Shown here: positions 36,674-46,328 of the stretch, one piece after another
Layout: the number at the start of each line of letters is the position of its first letter
How positions within the stretch are numbered: position 1 is the first letter of the stretch
NCBI RefSeq assembly: GCF_900129705.1
Contig: NZ_FQWO01000006.1
Span: 62,001-126,000 of the forward strand
Length of the DNA: 64,000 bases
DNA from: Flavobacterium granuli
Lineage (GTDB): Bacteria > Bacteroidota > Bacteroidia > Flavobacteriales > Flavobacteriaceae
Direction of reading: 5' to 3'
Notes under the pieces: generated by a model
The model's database searches: none
The model's input: the letters and a program-made list of their open reading frames with translations, nothing else
Told to the model about the DNA's origin: nothing
Program-made: the position numbers and the translations under genes

Positions 36674-38842
36674 ATGAATTCTAAGCAAGTTACGGTCTTA
36701 TTTTTATTTTTATGTTTTTCCGTTTTTGGACAACAGAAGATATCAGTTGAGGAAATTTATAACGGTACTTTCCGTGCCCAAGGAATGGACGAATTGCAGT
36801 CCATGAAAAATTCTAACCAGTATACGGTCTTGAATTTCAATAGGGCAGCACGGTCGATGCAAATCGATTTGTATGATTTTGCAACCCTTAAGAAAACATC
36901 TACACTCATTGATACAAAAAACCATTCTGGTTTACCAATGATCGACAGCTACACTTTCGATGCTGCAGAAAAAAATATTTTGTTAGCCTGTAATACGAAG
37001 CAAATTTTCCGTCATTCCTTTACTGCTGATTACTATTTATATAATACGACAACTAAAGCATTGACAAAATTATTCGATTTTCAGGTGCAAGAACCTACTT
37101 TTTCACCTGATGGGAAAAAGATTGCTTATGCCAAAGAAAACAATCTTTATGTTTATGATATCGATTCAAAAGCAACGGTTCAAATCACTACTGACGGCAA
37201 GAAAAATGCGGTTATCAATGGAATAACGGACTGGGTTTATGAAGAAGAATTCGCTTTTGTAAGAGCATTCGATTGGAGCAAAGACAGTAAAAAACTGGCT
37301 TATATTCGTTTTGACGAAAGTCAGGTTCCTGAATTTTCGATGTCGATGTTTCACAAAGATTTATACCCTACCATTGAAACTTTTAAATATCCAAAAGCCG
37401 GAGAGAAAAACTCTTTAGTGTCCTTGCATATTTATGATGCGGCTTCTAAAGGGACTCAAAAAGTAGATTTGGGGAATTACAATGATTTTTATATTGCCAG
37501 ATTGAAATGGACTAATGATGCTAATGTTTTATCGGCACAGGTTTTAAATCGTCATCAAAACAATTTAGACTTATTGTTTGTTGATGGAAACACAGGCGCA
37601 TCAAAAGTGGTTTTGAATGAAAAAGATAAGGCTTATGTGGATGTAACTGATAATTTAACTTTCTTAAAAGACAACAGCTTTATTTGGACAAGCGAGAAAG
37701 ACGGTTTCAATCATATTTATCTCTACGATAAAAATGGTAAATTGAAAAACCAAGTGACCAAAGGAAACTGGGAAGTGACTAATTACTATGGTTTTGACGA
37801 AAAAACAAATACTATTTTCTATCAATCGGTAGAAAATGGTTCCATTAATCGTGATGTTTATAGAATAGGACTTAACGGAAAAAACAAAGTGCGTTTGTCT
37901 ACGGGAACCGGAACAAGTGGCGCTACCTTTAGTCCAAACTTTCAGTATTTTATTGGAACTTTTTCTAATGCCACACAGCCTGTAAGTTATACTTTGAATG
38001 AGTCTAAAGCGGGCAAACAACTGCAAGTTATTGAAAATAATGCAGCATTGGCTTCTAAATTAAAAACCTATGACTTGCCTACAAAAGAGTTTTTTGTTCT
38101 AAAAACGGAGAAAGGAATTGAATTGAACGCTTGGATGATTAAACCGAAAGATTTTGATGCCAACAAAAAATACCCGGTTTTTATGTATCAGTATTCTGGA
38201 CCAGGTTCTCAGCAGGTCGCTAACCAAGGTATTGGCAGCAATGATTATTGGTTTATGATGCTGGCGCAACAAGGTTATATTGTAGCTTGCGTTGACGGAA
38301 GAGGAACCGGTTTTAAAGGAGCCGATTTTAAGAAAGTGACGCAGCTGCAGTTAGGGAAGTATGAAGTGGAAGATCAAATTGATGCCGCTAAAGTGATTGG
38401 GAATTATTCATTTGTGGATAAATCCAGAATAGGTATATTTGGCTGGTCTTATGGTGGATTTATGGCTTCGAATTGTCTTTTGAAAGGGAATGATGTTTTT
38501 AAAATGGCCATTGCTGTTGCTCCAGTGACCAATTGGAGATTTTATGACAGTATTTATACCGAAAGATATATGCAAACGCCACAAGAGAATGCAAGCGGTT
38601 ATGATGAGAATTCGCCTATTAACCATGTGGATAAATTGAAAGGAAAATTTCTTTTGATTCATGGAAGTGCAGATGATAATGTACATGTACAAAATTCGAT
38701 GCAAATGATGGAAGCCTTAATCCAGGCTAACAAACAATTTGATTCTCAAATTTACCCGGATAAAAATCATGGGATTTATGGTGGAAAAACCAGAGTTCAA
38801 TTGTATAACAAGATGACTAATTTTATTAAAGAAAATTTATAA
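36674..38842 (+). CDS. Dipeptidyl peptidase IV (S9 family serine peptidase)
   Basis: This 722-residue exported peptidase should remove X-Pro or X-Ala dipeptides from the N-terminus of peptides in the periplasm. A signal peptide covers 1-20 (ending VFGQQ). An eight-bladed propeller with DPPIV_N features fills about 40-450, including WVYEEEFAFVRAF, the segment that binds the substrate amino end. The alpha/beta-hydrolase domain follows with catalytic S592 in GWSYGGFMA, D667 in GSADDNVH and H699 in DKNHGIYGG. It lies eight bases before three POT peptide transporter genes, so peptide cleavage and uptake are co-expressed. Confidence 0.95.
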   Translation: MNSKQVTVLFLFLCFSVFGQQKISVEEIYNGTFRAQGMDELQSMKNSNQYTVLNFNRAARSMQIDLYDFATLKKTSTLIDTKNHSGLPMIDSYTFDAAEKNILLACNTKQIFRHSFTADYYLYNTTTKALTKLFDFQVQEPTFSPDGKKIAYAKENNLYVYDIDSKATVQITTDGKKNAVINGITDWVYEEEFAFVRAFDWSKDSKKLAYIRFDESQVPEFSMSMFHKDLYPTIETFKYPKAGEKNSLVSLHIYDAASKGTQKVDLGNYNDFYIARLKWTNDANVLSAQVLNRHQNNLDLLFVDGNTGASKVVLNEKDKAYVDVTDNLTFLKDNSFIWTSEKDGFNHIYLYDKNGKLKNQVTKGNWEVTNYYGFDEKTNTIFYQSVENGSINRDVYRIGLNGKNKVRLSTGTGTSGATFSPNFQYFIGTFSNATQPVSYTLNESKAGKQLQVIENNAALASKLKTYDLPTKEFFVLKTEKGIELNAWMIKPKDFDANKKYPVFMYQYSGPGSQQVANQGIGSNDYWFMMLAQQGYIVACVDGRGTGFKGADFKKVTQLQLGKYEVEDQIDAAKVIGNYSFVDKSRIGIFGWSYGGFMASNCLLKGNDVFKMAIAVAPVTNWRFYDSIYTERYMQTPQENASGYDENSPINHVDKLKGKFLLIHGSADDNVHVQNSMQMMEALIQANKQFDSQIYPDKNHGIYGGKTRVQLYNKMTNFIKENL

Positions 38843-38849
38843 AACCTAA

Positions 38850-40352
38850 ATGAATACTACAAGTCCAACTTTAGAAGAAATTCAAAATTTTGAAGGTAAA
38901 TATCCAAAACAATTGTGGTATTTGTTTTTTGTTGAAATGTGGGAGCGGTTTTGTTTCTATGGAATGCGTGGAGTTTTAACCATTTTCATGGCAGACCAAA
39001 TTTTAGGATTGGCCTTGTCTGACAAGGAAGCAAATTTAAAATATGGAGCGATTCAGGCTTTTGTATATGCTTTTACTTTTATTGGAGGAATTTTTGCAGA
39101 TAAAATTTTAGGGTTCAAAAAGTCACTTCTTTTTGGCGGAACAGTGATGATTCTTGGAAATTTAATAATTGCATTTTCTCCACAAGGATTTTTCTATTTA
39201 GGGATTACATTGTCCATAATTGGGACAGGTTTTTTTAAGCCAAATATTTCTTCAATGGTTGGCGAGCTTTATAAAGAAGGGGATAGCCGCAGAGATGCCG
39301 GTTTTGGATTGTTCTATTCCGGGATTAATATTGGAGCATTATTAGGAGGAGCCCTTTGTGTTTATTTAGGAACAAGTCCTGACTACGGCTGGAGTTACGC
39401 CTTTTTATCGGCTGCAATTGTAATGGTTATTGGTTTGATTACTTTTTTATTAACCAAGCATTCATTAGGTCCTATTGGTGATTCACCTTTGTTAGCTTTA
39501 GACTCTTCTAAAAGAACAACAAGGGAAATTGCGGTCTATGTAGGAGCTTTAATTAGTATTCCATTGATTTTTATAATGATTAAAAATACGGATTACACAG
39601 ATTACTTTATGTATGCAATTGGGCCATTGGCCGTTTTGTATTTTCTATATGAAACGTTTAAAGAGAAAGATGCCGCATCGAAGAAAAAGTTAATAGCGGC
39701 ATTTATTTTTATTCTTTTTTCTGTTGTTTTTTGGGCATTTTTTGAGCAAAGTGGTGGTTCATTAGCTCTTTTTGCAAAAGATAATTTACATCATAACTTG
39801 TTGTTTTTTGAAATTAATCCCAATATTGTAAACAACACATCCAATTCATTGTTTGTTATCATTTTTAGTCCAATAGTGGGATTGTTATGGCTTGCTATGG
39901 CAAAAAAGAAAATTGAACCTAATACTGTGATTAAGTTTGGAATTGGCTTTTTGTTTTTGGCAGCGGCTTTCTATGTTTTCTATTATACTCGGTTTTTTGC
40001 CGATGCGCAAGGGATGACTTCGTTAAATGTTTTTACTTCGGCTTATTTAGTAATCACATTTGCTGAACTGTGTTTATCTCCAATTGGATTGTCAATTATG
40101 ACCAAATTATCTCCCAAAAGATTGTCAGGGATGATGATGGGGATGTGGTTTTTGGCAAGTGCCTATGGACAGTATGTTGCAGGTTTATTAGGAGCAGGGA
40201 TGTCTTCTCCAGATGAAAGCGCATCTTTAATCACAAAATTAGAAGGCTATACAGAAGGCTATTATCAATTGGCAGTATACGCTTTAATTGCGGGGTTGCT
40301 GCTAATAATAGTTTCGCCACTGATCAAAAAATTAATGCAAGAAGTTAAATAA
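38850..40352 (+). CDS. POT-family proton-dependent peptide transporter (1 of 3)
   Basis: This 500-residue inner-membrane MFS carrier of the POT/PTR family imports di- and tripeptides with protons. The first helix has EMWERFCFYGMRG, the conserved ExxERFxxYG proton/peptide motif. FYSGINIGALLGG and GFFKPNISSMVGELY are the PTR2 signatures. About 12-14 hydrophobic segments follow, and the end reads LIKKLMQEVK. It begins eight bases after the dipeptidyl peptidase gene and is followed 23 bases later by a paralogue, so the four genes form one operon. Confidence 0.93.
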   Translation: MNTTSPTLEEIQNFEGKYPKQLWYLFFVEMWERFCFYGMRGVLTIFMADQILGLALSDKEANLKYGAIQAFVYAFTFIGGIFADKILGFKKSLLFGGTVMILGNLIIAFSPQGFFYLGITLSIIGTGFFKPNISSMVGELYKEGDSRRDAGFGLFYSGINIGALLGGALCVYLGTSPDYGWSYAFLSAAIVMVIGLITFLLTKHSLGPIGDSPLLALDSSKRTTREIAVYVGALISIPLIFIMIKNTDYTDYFMYAIGPLAVLYFLYETFKEKDAASKKKLIAAFIFILFSVVFWAFFEQSGGSLALFAKDNLHHNLLFFEINPNIVNNTSNSLFVIIFSPIVGLLWLAMAKKKIEPNTVIKFGIGFLFLAAAFYVFYYTRFFADAQGMTSLNVFTSAYLVITFAELCLSPIGLSIMTKLSPKRLSGMMMGMWFLASAYGQYVAGLLGAGMSSPDESASLITKLEGYTEGYYQLAVYALIAGLLLIIVSPLIKKLMQEVK

Positions 40353-40375
40353 GAATACTAATCTAAAATTATATT

Positions 40376-41890
40376 ATGTCAAAAACCAGTGTAGTGGATT
40401 ATTCAAAATCGAATTTATTCGGTCATCCAACCGGATTATTTATATTATTTCTTACAGAAATGTGGGAGCGCTTCTCTTATTATGGAATGCGTGCATTATT
40501 GGTTTTGTATATGACAACTGAAACATTGGGGGATGTAAGAGGGCCAGGATTAGGCTGGACTAGTCAAGAAGCATTAGCTTTATACGGTTGGTATACAATG
40601 TTAGTATATGTAATGTCAATTCCAGGAGGTATGATTGCCGATAAGCTCGTTGGGCAAAAAAAGGCGGTTCTTTTGGGAGCAATTATTCTTTGTTTGGGAC
40701 ATGGTGTTTTGGTATTGACCGATACATGGGCATTTTATACCGGTTTAGGATTAGTAATATTGGGAGTGGGTTTATTGAAGCCAAACATTTCAACAATGGT
40801 GGGAGGTTTGTATCCTCAGGGAGATATTAGAAGAGATAAAGGGTTTAGTATTTTTTATATTGGTATAAATACGGGTTCCTTGCTGGCAACCATGGTTATT
40901 GGTTTTGTTGTGGCTCAATGGGGATGGCATGCAGGTTTTGGTTTAGCGGGTATTGCTATGGTTTTGGGACTTGTTGTTTATTTATGGGGACAAAAATACT
41001 TAACACATGTTGGGAATTTTGAAGTGAAGCAAGCTAATACGGTAGATGAAAGTTCGTACGGACATCTTTTTAAGAACCTCCTTAAATCCCAAAATCAATT
41101 GTTATTTACAGTTATTCTTTCGGGTTTATCAATCTACGGATGGTATACTTTAGGATGGGGTTTTGGTTTGCTGTTTTTCTTTCTGACAATAATTACGGCT
41201 TTGATGATGATGATTTATAAAGAACTGACTTCTCAACAAGATAAGGACCGTTTTATGGTTTTGCTGTTGTCCTTTATTATGGTCATTATATTTTGGGGCG
41301 CATTTGAGCAAGCAGGTGGTTTGATGAATTTGTATACCGATACTAAAACGGACAGAATGCTTCTAGGTTGGGAAGTGCCAACGGTGATGTTTCAAAGTTT
41401 GAACGCCGGTTTTATAATTCTTTTTGCAACAGTCGTTGCCGGATATTGGGCTAAGCGCAAGTTAAAAGGCAGTGAAGCTTCTTCATTGTTTAAAATGGCA
41501 ACAGGTATAATCATTATGGGTTTTGGTTTCTTATTTATGGTTTTTGCTGCGATGGAGTTTGAAAAATCAGGAACATCAAGTATGATCTGGTTAGTATTAG
41601 CCTATTTGTTCCACACTATTGGAGAGCTGTGTCTGTCACCTGTGGCGTTGTCATTTATTACTAAATTATCTCCTGTGAAGTATGCTTCATTGATGATGGG
41701 GGTTTATTTTGCCGCAACGGGATTAGGGAACAAAGTAGCTGGGATAGTAGGAGAATCGGCTAGTAATTTGGGGGAATATTCAGTGTTTTTAGGAATATTG
41801 GTTTTCACAATAATTATCGGTTCTTTGTTTATCATGCTGTTGAAACCATTGAAACGCTTAACTCACGGAGCAGAAGATAACGAAAAATAA
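40376..41890 (+). CDS. POT-family proton-dependent peptide transporter (2 of 3)
   Basis: This is a 504-residue paralogue of the preceding carrier, with EMWERFSYYGMRA, LLKPNISTMVGGLYPQG and FYIGINTGSLLA as the family motifs. It shares the N-terminal SNLFGHPTGLFILFLTEMW layout with the third copy more closely than with the first, which suggests two successive duplications. The sequence between helices differs, so the three probably differ in peptide range or affinity. It lies 23 bases after the first and 31 before the third POT gene. Confidence 0.93.
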   Translation: MSKTSVVDYSKSNLFGHPTGLFILFLTEMWERFSYYGMRALLVLYMTTETLGDVRGPGLGWTSQEALALYGWYTMLVYVMSIPGGMIADKLVGQKKAVLLGAIILCLGHGVLVLTDTWAFYTGLGLVILGVGLLKPNISTMVGGLYPQGDIRRDKGFSIFYIGINTGSLLATMVIGFVVAQWGWHAGFGLAGIAMVLGLVVYLWGQKYLTHVGNFEVKQANTVDESSYGHLFKNLLKSQNQLLFTVILSGLSIYGWYTLGWGFGLLFFFLTIITALMMMIYKELTSQQDKDRFMVLLLSFIMVIIFWGAFEQAGGLMNLYTDTKTDRMLLGWEVPTVMFQSLNAGFIILFATVVAGYWAKRKLKGSEASSLFKMATGIIIMGFGFLFMVFAAMEFEKSGTSSMIWLVLAYLFHTIGELCLSPVALSFITKLSPVKYASLMMGVYFAATGLGNKVAGIVGESASNLGEYSVFLGILVFTIIIGSLFIMLLKPLKRLTHGAEDNEK

Positions 41891-41921
41891 TAGCTTTAAA
41901 ATAAATATATAATTTAATAAT

Positions 41922-43727
41922 ATGAGTCAGAATACTACAGACCAGTTTTTTAATAATTCCGTTTTAGGACATCCAGCCGGATTATTCGTTTTGTTTTTCA
42001 CTGAAATGTGGGAACGTTTCTCATTCTATGGAATGCGTTCTTTGTTAATTTTATTCTTAACCACTTCATTTGCCGATGGCGGTTGGGAATGGACTCGTGA
42101 AAATGCATCTGCTTTATTTGGTTCTTATGTAGGTTTAGTATACTTATCCACAATGATGGGGGGTTACTTTGCTGATAAGGTAATCGGTTTTAGATGGGCT
42201 GTTGTAGTTGGTGCTGTTTTAATGACCCTTGGACACGCTTCGATGGCTGTTGAGACGGAGTTTTCTATTTATTTGGGATTATTATTATTGGTTTTTGGAA
42301 ATGGTTTTTTCAAGCCTAATATGACTTCTATAATTTCCGAAATGTACAAGGATCGTCCAGAGAAAAAAGACGGAGCTTATACCTTGTTTTACATGGGAGT
42401 TAATGCCGGTGCTTTCTTCGGGATCTTACTTTGCGGATATTTAGGAGAAAAAGTAGGATGGAGTTATGGTTTCGGACTAGCTGGAATTTTTATGTTCTTC
42501 GGAATGTTACAATTTTGGTTGTCACAAAATATATTTGGAGATATTGGTTTAAAACCAAACAAAGAAAGTGTAGCTAAGGCAGCTGCTTTGGATACGGATA
42601 AAAGAAATCCTTTTACTTCTTGGCAATTGGTTCTTATCGCCATATCTTCTATTTTAGGTTTGCTTTGGATTTTGAACGATCCTGCTTCTAAAATTTCAGG
42701 AGGTAAAGTGAATGTTTTTGGCTTCCTGGGTGAAAATGGAAATTCGATTGCTATTGTTTCTGCATTGGCTTTGTTCATCATTTTATTGGTTTACCGATTT
42801 ACACAATATTCAAAAATTACAAGAGAAAAACTAATTGCGGTGACTTTCTTTGCGTTCTTGACGATTTTCTTTTGGGCCATATTCGAACAATCTCCAAACA
42901 GTTTGACCATTTTTGCAAATGATTATACGAACCGAATTTTGGAAGGAAACTGGAGCGTTGTTTTCTTGGTTATGAATTCCTTGATTACGATTTTACCATT
43001 AACGATCATTTCATATGTTTTGTATCTGATGTTTAAACGAACATTTAAAGATTATGCCTTGGCTAATATAATTTTAAGTGTGAGTTTTGTCATTATTTGG
43101 ACTATTGCAATTTGGATGTTGGCCAAAGATTATTACACTGCCGGTTATTTAGATTTATCAGATGATACATTGGCATTATTAAAAATTGATAAAGTAACTA
43201 CGGCTTTAACGGAAGTTCCAGCTACCTGGTTCTCTACGCTAAACTCTTTGTTTATTATTACTTTGGCGCCTTTATTCTCTAAATGGTGGGAAAGTAAATA
43301 CAATCCTTCTGCTAACTTGAAATACGGTATCGGGATGGGATTATTAGCCTTAGGAATGGCTTGTATCGCTTTTGGAGCCAATGGAATTGAAGCGGGTGCA
43401 AAGACAGCTTCGGTAAGTATGATTTGGCTTATTTTAGTATACTTGTTCCATACTATGGCAGAATTATGTATTTCTCCGGTAGGCTTGTCTTATGTGAGTA
43501 AATTAGTTCCTGCAAGGATGATTGCTTTCATGTTTGGTGTTTGGTATCTTGCAGTGGCAATTGGAATGAAAGGTGCGGGTATGTTTGGTGAAAATATTGA
43601 TAAAATTGCCGATGAACATGGATTGAGTTACTTCTTCTGGATGTTAACGATCATTTCATTAGTGGTTGCTTTATTTTCGATTGCAATGACTCCAGTGATT
43701 AAAAAATTAATGCATGGTGTTCGATAA
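41922..43727 (+). CDS. POT-family proton-dependent peptide transporter (3 of 3, extended)
   Basis: This 601-residue paralogue is about 100 residues longer than its two neighbours. EMWERFSFYGMRS, FFKPNMTSIISEMY and FYMGVNAGAFFG are the POT signatures. The extra length lies in the second half, where added hydrophobic segments and the loop LLKIDKVTTALTEVPATW lie between helices. The loop around GGKVNVFGFLGENGNS is also long. The C-terminus again reads IKKLMHGVR, as in the first copy. Long POT proteins of this shape are common in Bacteroidota. No second domain is recognised in the insertion. Confidence 0.92.
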   Translation: MSQNTTDQFFNNSVLGHPAGLFVLFFTEMWERFSFYGMRSLLILFLTTSFADGGWEWTRENASALFGSYVGLVYLSTMMGGYFADKVIGFRWAVVVGAVLMTLGHASMAVETEFSIYLGLLLLVFGNGFFKPNMTSIISEMYKDRPEKKDGAYTLFYMGVNAGAFFGILLCGYLGEKVGWSYGFGLAGIFMFFGMLQFWLSQNIFGDIGLKPNKESVAKAAALDTDKRNPFTSWQLVLIAISSILGLLWILNDPASKISGGKVNVFGFLGENGNSIAIVSALALFIILLVYRFTQYSKITREKLIAVTFFAFLTIFFWAIFEQSPNSLTIFANDYTNRILEGNWSVVFLVMNSLITILPLTIISYVLYLMFKRTFKDYALANIILSVSFVIIWTIAIWMLAKDYYTAGYLDLSDDTLALLKIDKVTTALTEVPATWFSTLNSLFIITLAPLFSKWWESKYNPSANLKYGIGMGLLALGMACIAFGANGIEAGAKTASVSMIWLILVYLFHTMAELCISPVGLSYVSKLVPARMIAFMFGVWYLAVAIGMKGAGMFGENIDKIADEHGLSYFFWMLTIISLVVALFSIAMTPVIKKLMHGVR

Positions 43728-43773
43728 ACTTTGGTTTGGTTTTTGAGAAATACTTTTATAAAAATAGTAACAA

Positions 43774-44235
43774 ATGAAGAAGATTTTTATCACATTATTG
43801 CTTTTGATAGGTTCTTTTGCAGTAGAAGCCCAAGAATTAGTTTGGCATACTGATGTCAATAAAGCAATTGAAATTTCAAAAAAAAGTAAAAAACCTTTGT
43901 TGTTGTTTTTTACAGGAAGCGATTGGTGCGGTTGGTGTATTCGATTGCAAAAAGAGGTTTTAAAAACCGCCGATTTTGAGAAATGGGCTAAAGAAAATGT
44001 GGTTTTGGTAGAATTAGATTATCCAAGAAGAACTCCGCAGACTCCAGAAATTAAGAAACAAAATGACGAATTACAGAAAGCTTTTGGTATTCAAGGCTAT
44101 CCAACGATTCATTTTGCCAAGGTGACTAATAAAGCAGGAAAAGTCAATTTTGACGGATTAGGAAGTACAGGTTATGTTGCAGGTGGGCCAGTTGCTTGGC
44201 TTGAAGTAGCAAATGGTATTCTCAAAAAAAAATAA
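43774..44235 (+). CDS. Exported thioredoxin-like protein
   Basis: This 153-residue thioredoxin-fold protein has a signal peptide at 1-19 (ending AVEAQ). The active site is SDWCGWCIRLQ, a CxxC motif in the periplasmic thioredoxin/DsbD-gamma manner. FGIQGYPTIHFA holds the cis-proline. It should act as a thiol reductase or oxidase in the periplasm. It follows the third POT gene by 46 bases. Its terminator overlaps the 3' end of the converging comEC-like gene. Confidence 0.9.
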   Translation: MKKIFITLLLLIGSFAVEAQELVWHTDVNKAIEISKKSKKPLLLFFTGSDWCGWCIRLQKEVLKTADFEKWAKENVVLVELDYPRRTPQTPEIKKQNDELQKAFGIQGYPTIHFAKVTNKAGKVNFDGLGSTGYVAGGPVAWLEVANGILKKK

Positions 44236-44237
44236 CG

Positions 44238-46274
44238 TCAATTTAATATATAAAATCCCTTTTCGGCAGTTGCGTGAAAAGGGATTTTTTGTTTTTCACA
44301 ACTTGCTTTCCAGTAGTTTTGAATCGTTTTTTGATTCGAGGCATCGGCAATAACTATTTTTGGCCTTAGAGTTTCTAACATTCGTTCCAGATTTATTTTT
44401 GGTGATTGAGTAAGCAGTAGGACGTCCGGATTCACGTTTTTTGGATAAACGGCAAAGCTGTCGATAACAAGAATTTTTGTTCCCTTGTAATACAATACAT
44501 TTTTTAGTTTTTCTTTTACATTCACCGAAGAAAAGTTTGCCACTAAGTAAGATTGAAGAATATTAGTTTCACTAGAGTTTTTTAGGATGCTGTCATTAGC
44601 GTATACAATCACATTGTTGCCATGGCGTTCCGTAATTAATGTGTTCTTTTTTAAGTTAAAAACGAGCCATTCTTGTTGTTTTTTGATGTTCCATTGGGTT
44701 GTCATAAAGGCAAGTTGAATGCCTATGATGGCCATTAATGCTATTATAAGTTTTTTGAAATTAGGGTTTTTAAAGTAGATTATAATTGCAATAATCGCTA
44801 AATAGAAACTAATTAATAAGTAGATGTTTAACGGAATATCCTTGATTATGAACTGTTCGAATGAAGCAATGAAATTTACAATTTTATTTAAACAGTAAAT
44901 ACTGTATTCAAATGGCTTGGCAAATAGCAGAGGGACATAACCCAAAGAGGCCAAAATCATGACTACTATTCCTAAAATCATGATGAAGTTCAGCAAGGGA
45001 ATAATGGCTAAATTAGTCACAAAGAATAAGCCCGGAAATTGATGAAAATAATAAATGCTTAGTGGTAAAGTGCCTAGTTGTGCCGCAAAAGAGACCGTTA
45101 GTATTTCCCAAAAGTAATTTAGTGCCTTAGGTTTTGGCTTCCAAATAGCGCTTAATAACGGTTGAAACCAAATAATGAAAAACAAGGCAATATAGCTTAG
45201 CTGAAATCCAACATCAAAAAGAAAAGAAGGCTGAAAAAGTAGAATAAGTAAAATCGAGACTAATAAAGTGTGATAGATATTGACAGTTCTTCGAAGAGAA
45301 TAGCCAATTGCTACAAAGGAGAACATAGTTACTGATCGCACAACAGAGGGTGCTAAGCCCGCAATTATAGCAAATGACGACAAGGAAAGTAAGATGATTA
45401 ATAATTTTAGGAATGCTCCTTTTTTGGTATTGGGAACGGGTTTCAGTAGAAAGCTGACAAAAAGAAATATAAATCCAATGTGAAGCCCTGAAACGGACAA
45501 GATGTGAATGGCGCCCGCATATTGATAATCTTGGTTGATTTCCGGAGAGATATCTTGCCTCTGCCCCATAATTAAGGCAATGGCAACACTCAATTCGGTT
45601 TTACTAAATCCGCTTTTCTCTAAATTATGAATAATGTTGGTTCTTAATTTTGAGGTGTAATACCAAATGTCTTTTATGGGTATAAGACCTATTTCTAGCT
45701 TTTCACGGTCAGAGTACAATTGGGCATAGATTTGCTTGTTTTCCAGATAAGCGCCGTAATCAAATTGGTTTGGATTGTTCGGAGATTTATTTTTATACAA
45801 GATTCCTTTAATGCGTAATGTTGTCCCCACTTCCAATGGGAGATTTAGACTGTCTTTCGGGATATTCAGGATAATTCTACCTGTATATTTTTCATCGTTG
45901 ATTTGATTGATAAGAGCGATGTATCGGTCGTTAAAGTTTGAATTTTTTAATTTTTCTCTAATGGTGATTGATACGGTTTGTGGTTTATGAAACGCAACAT
46001 TGTTATGCGTGTAATGGTTTTTTTGGTAAGCATCGGTTTGCGTAATTTGAGTTGCGGCTCCAATAAAAAACGATACAAAATAGGTCGCTATTCCGAAATA
46101 AATGGTTTTGTCGAAGGTCTTTTTTTGTAAAAAGTAGCTGATTATAAAAAATAAAAAAGCAATAAAGAGCAAACCAAATACAAATATTGGATTTGGTTTT
46201 AGATAAAAGACGGCTAGTATTCCTAAAATAAAGCCCACTGTAATTCTCGCCAAAGGGAATTGAAGTACTTTCAT
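44238..46274 (-). CDS. ComEC/Rec2-type DNA uptake channel
   Basis: This 678-residue inner-membrane protein should carry single-stranded DNA across the membrane. An N-terminal DUF4131-type region with several helices is followed by an OB-like segment (KSPNNPNQFDYGAYLENKQI). The Competence domain comes next, with VALALIMGQRQDIS-like sequence and GAIHILSVSGLHIGFIF. The final part after about residue 510 aligns in position with the metallo-beta-lactamase domain of longer ComEC proteins, but the HxHxDH metal motif is absent (PDVLLLTQSPKINL occupies the region). The start is ATG at 46274. It converges on the thioredoxin gene with only two bases between stops. Confidence 0.9.
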   Translation of the reverse strand: MKVLQFPLARITVGFILGILAVFYLKPNPIFVFGLLFIAFLFFIISYFLQKKTFDKTIYFGIATYFVSFFIGAATQITQTDAYQKNHYTHNNVAFHKPQTVSITIREKLKNSNFNDRYIALINQINDEKYTGRIILNIPKDSLNLPLEVGTTLRIKGILYKNKSPNNPNQFDYGAYLENKQIYAQLYSDREKLEIGLIPIKDIWYYTSKLRTNIIHNLEKSGFSKTELSVAIALIMGQRQDISPEINQDYQYAGAIHILSVSGLHIGFIFLFVSFLLKPVPNTKKGAFLKLLIILLSLSSFAIIAGLAPSVVRSVTMFSFVAIGYSLRRTVNIYHTLLVSILLILLFQPSFLFDVGFQLSYIALFFIIWFQPLLSAIWKPKPKALNYFWEILTVSFAAQLGTLPLSIYYFHQFPGLFFVTNLAIIPLLNFIMILGIVVMILASLGYVPLLFAKPFEYSIYCLNKIVNFIASFEQFIIKDIPLNIYLLISFYLAIIAIIIYFKNPNFKKLIIALMAIIGIQLAFMTTQWNIKKQQEWLVFNLKKNTLITERHGNNVIVYANDSILKNSSETNILQSYLVANFSSVNVKEKLKNVLYYKGTKILVIDSFAVYPKNVNPDVLLLTQSPKINLERMLETLRPKIVIADASNQKTIQNYWKASCEKQKIPFHATAEKGFYILN
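44252..44290 (+). terminator. Terminator hairpin inside the 3' end of the comEC-like gene
   Basis: AAAATCCCTTTT and AAAAGGGATTTT form a 12-bp stem around a 13-base loop, followed by T. Read on the plus strand it terminates the thioredoxin/POT operon, yet it lies within the last ~17 codons of the converging comEC-like gene (stop at 44238-44240). The coding sequence and the terminator share these bases. Confidence 0.8.
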
Positions 46275-46328
46275 AGTTCTAAAGTACAGCTTTTTAGCGA
46301 AAAAGATATAGTTTGTTTTTGAAAGATT

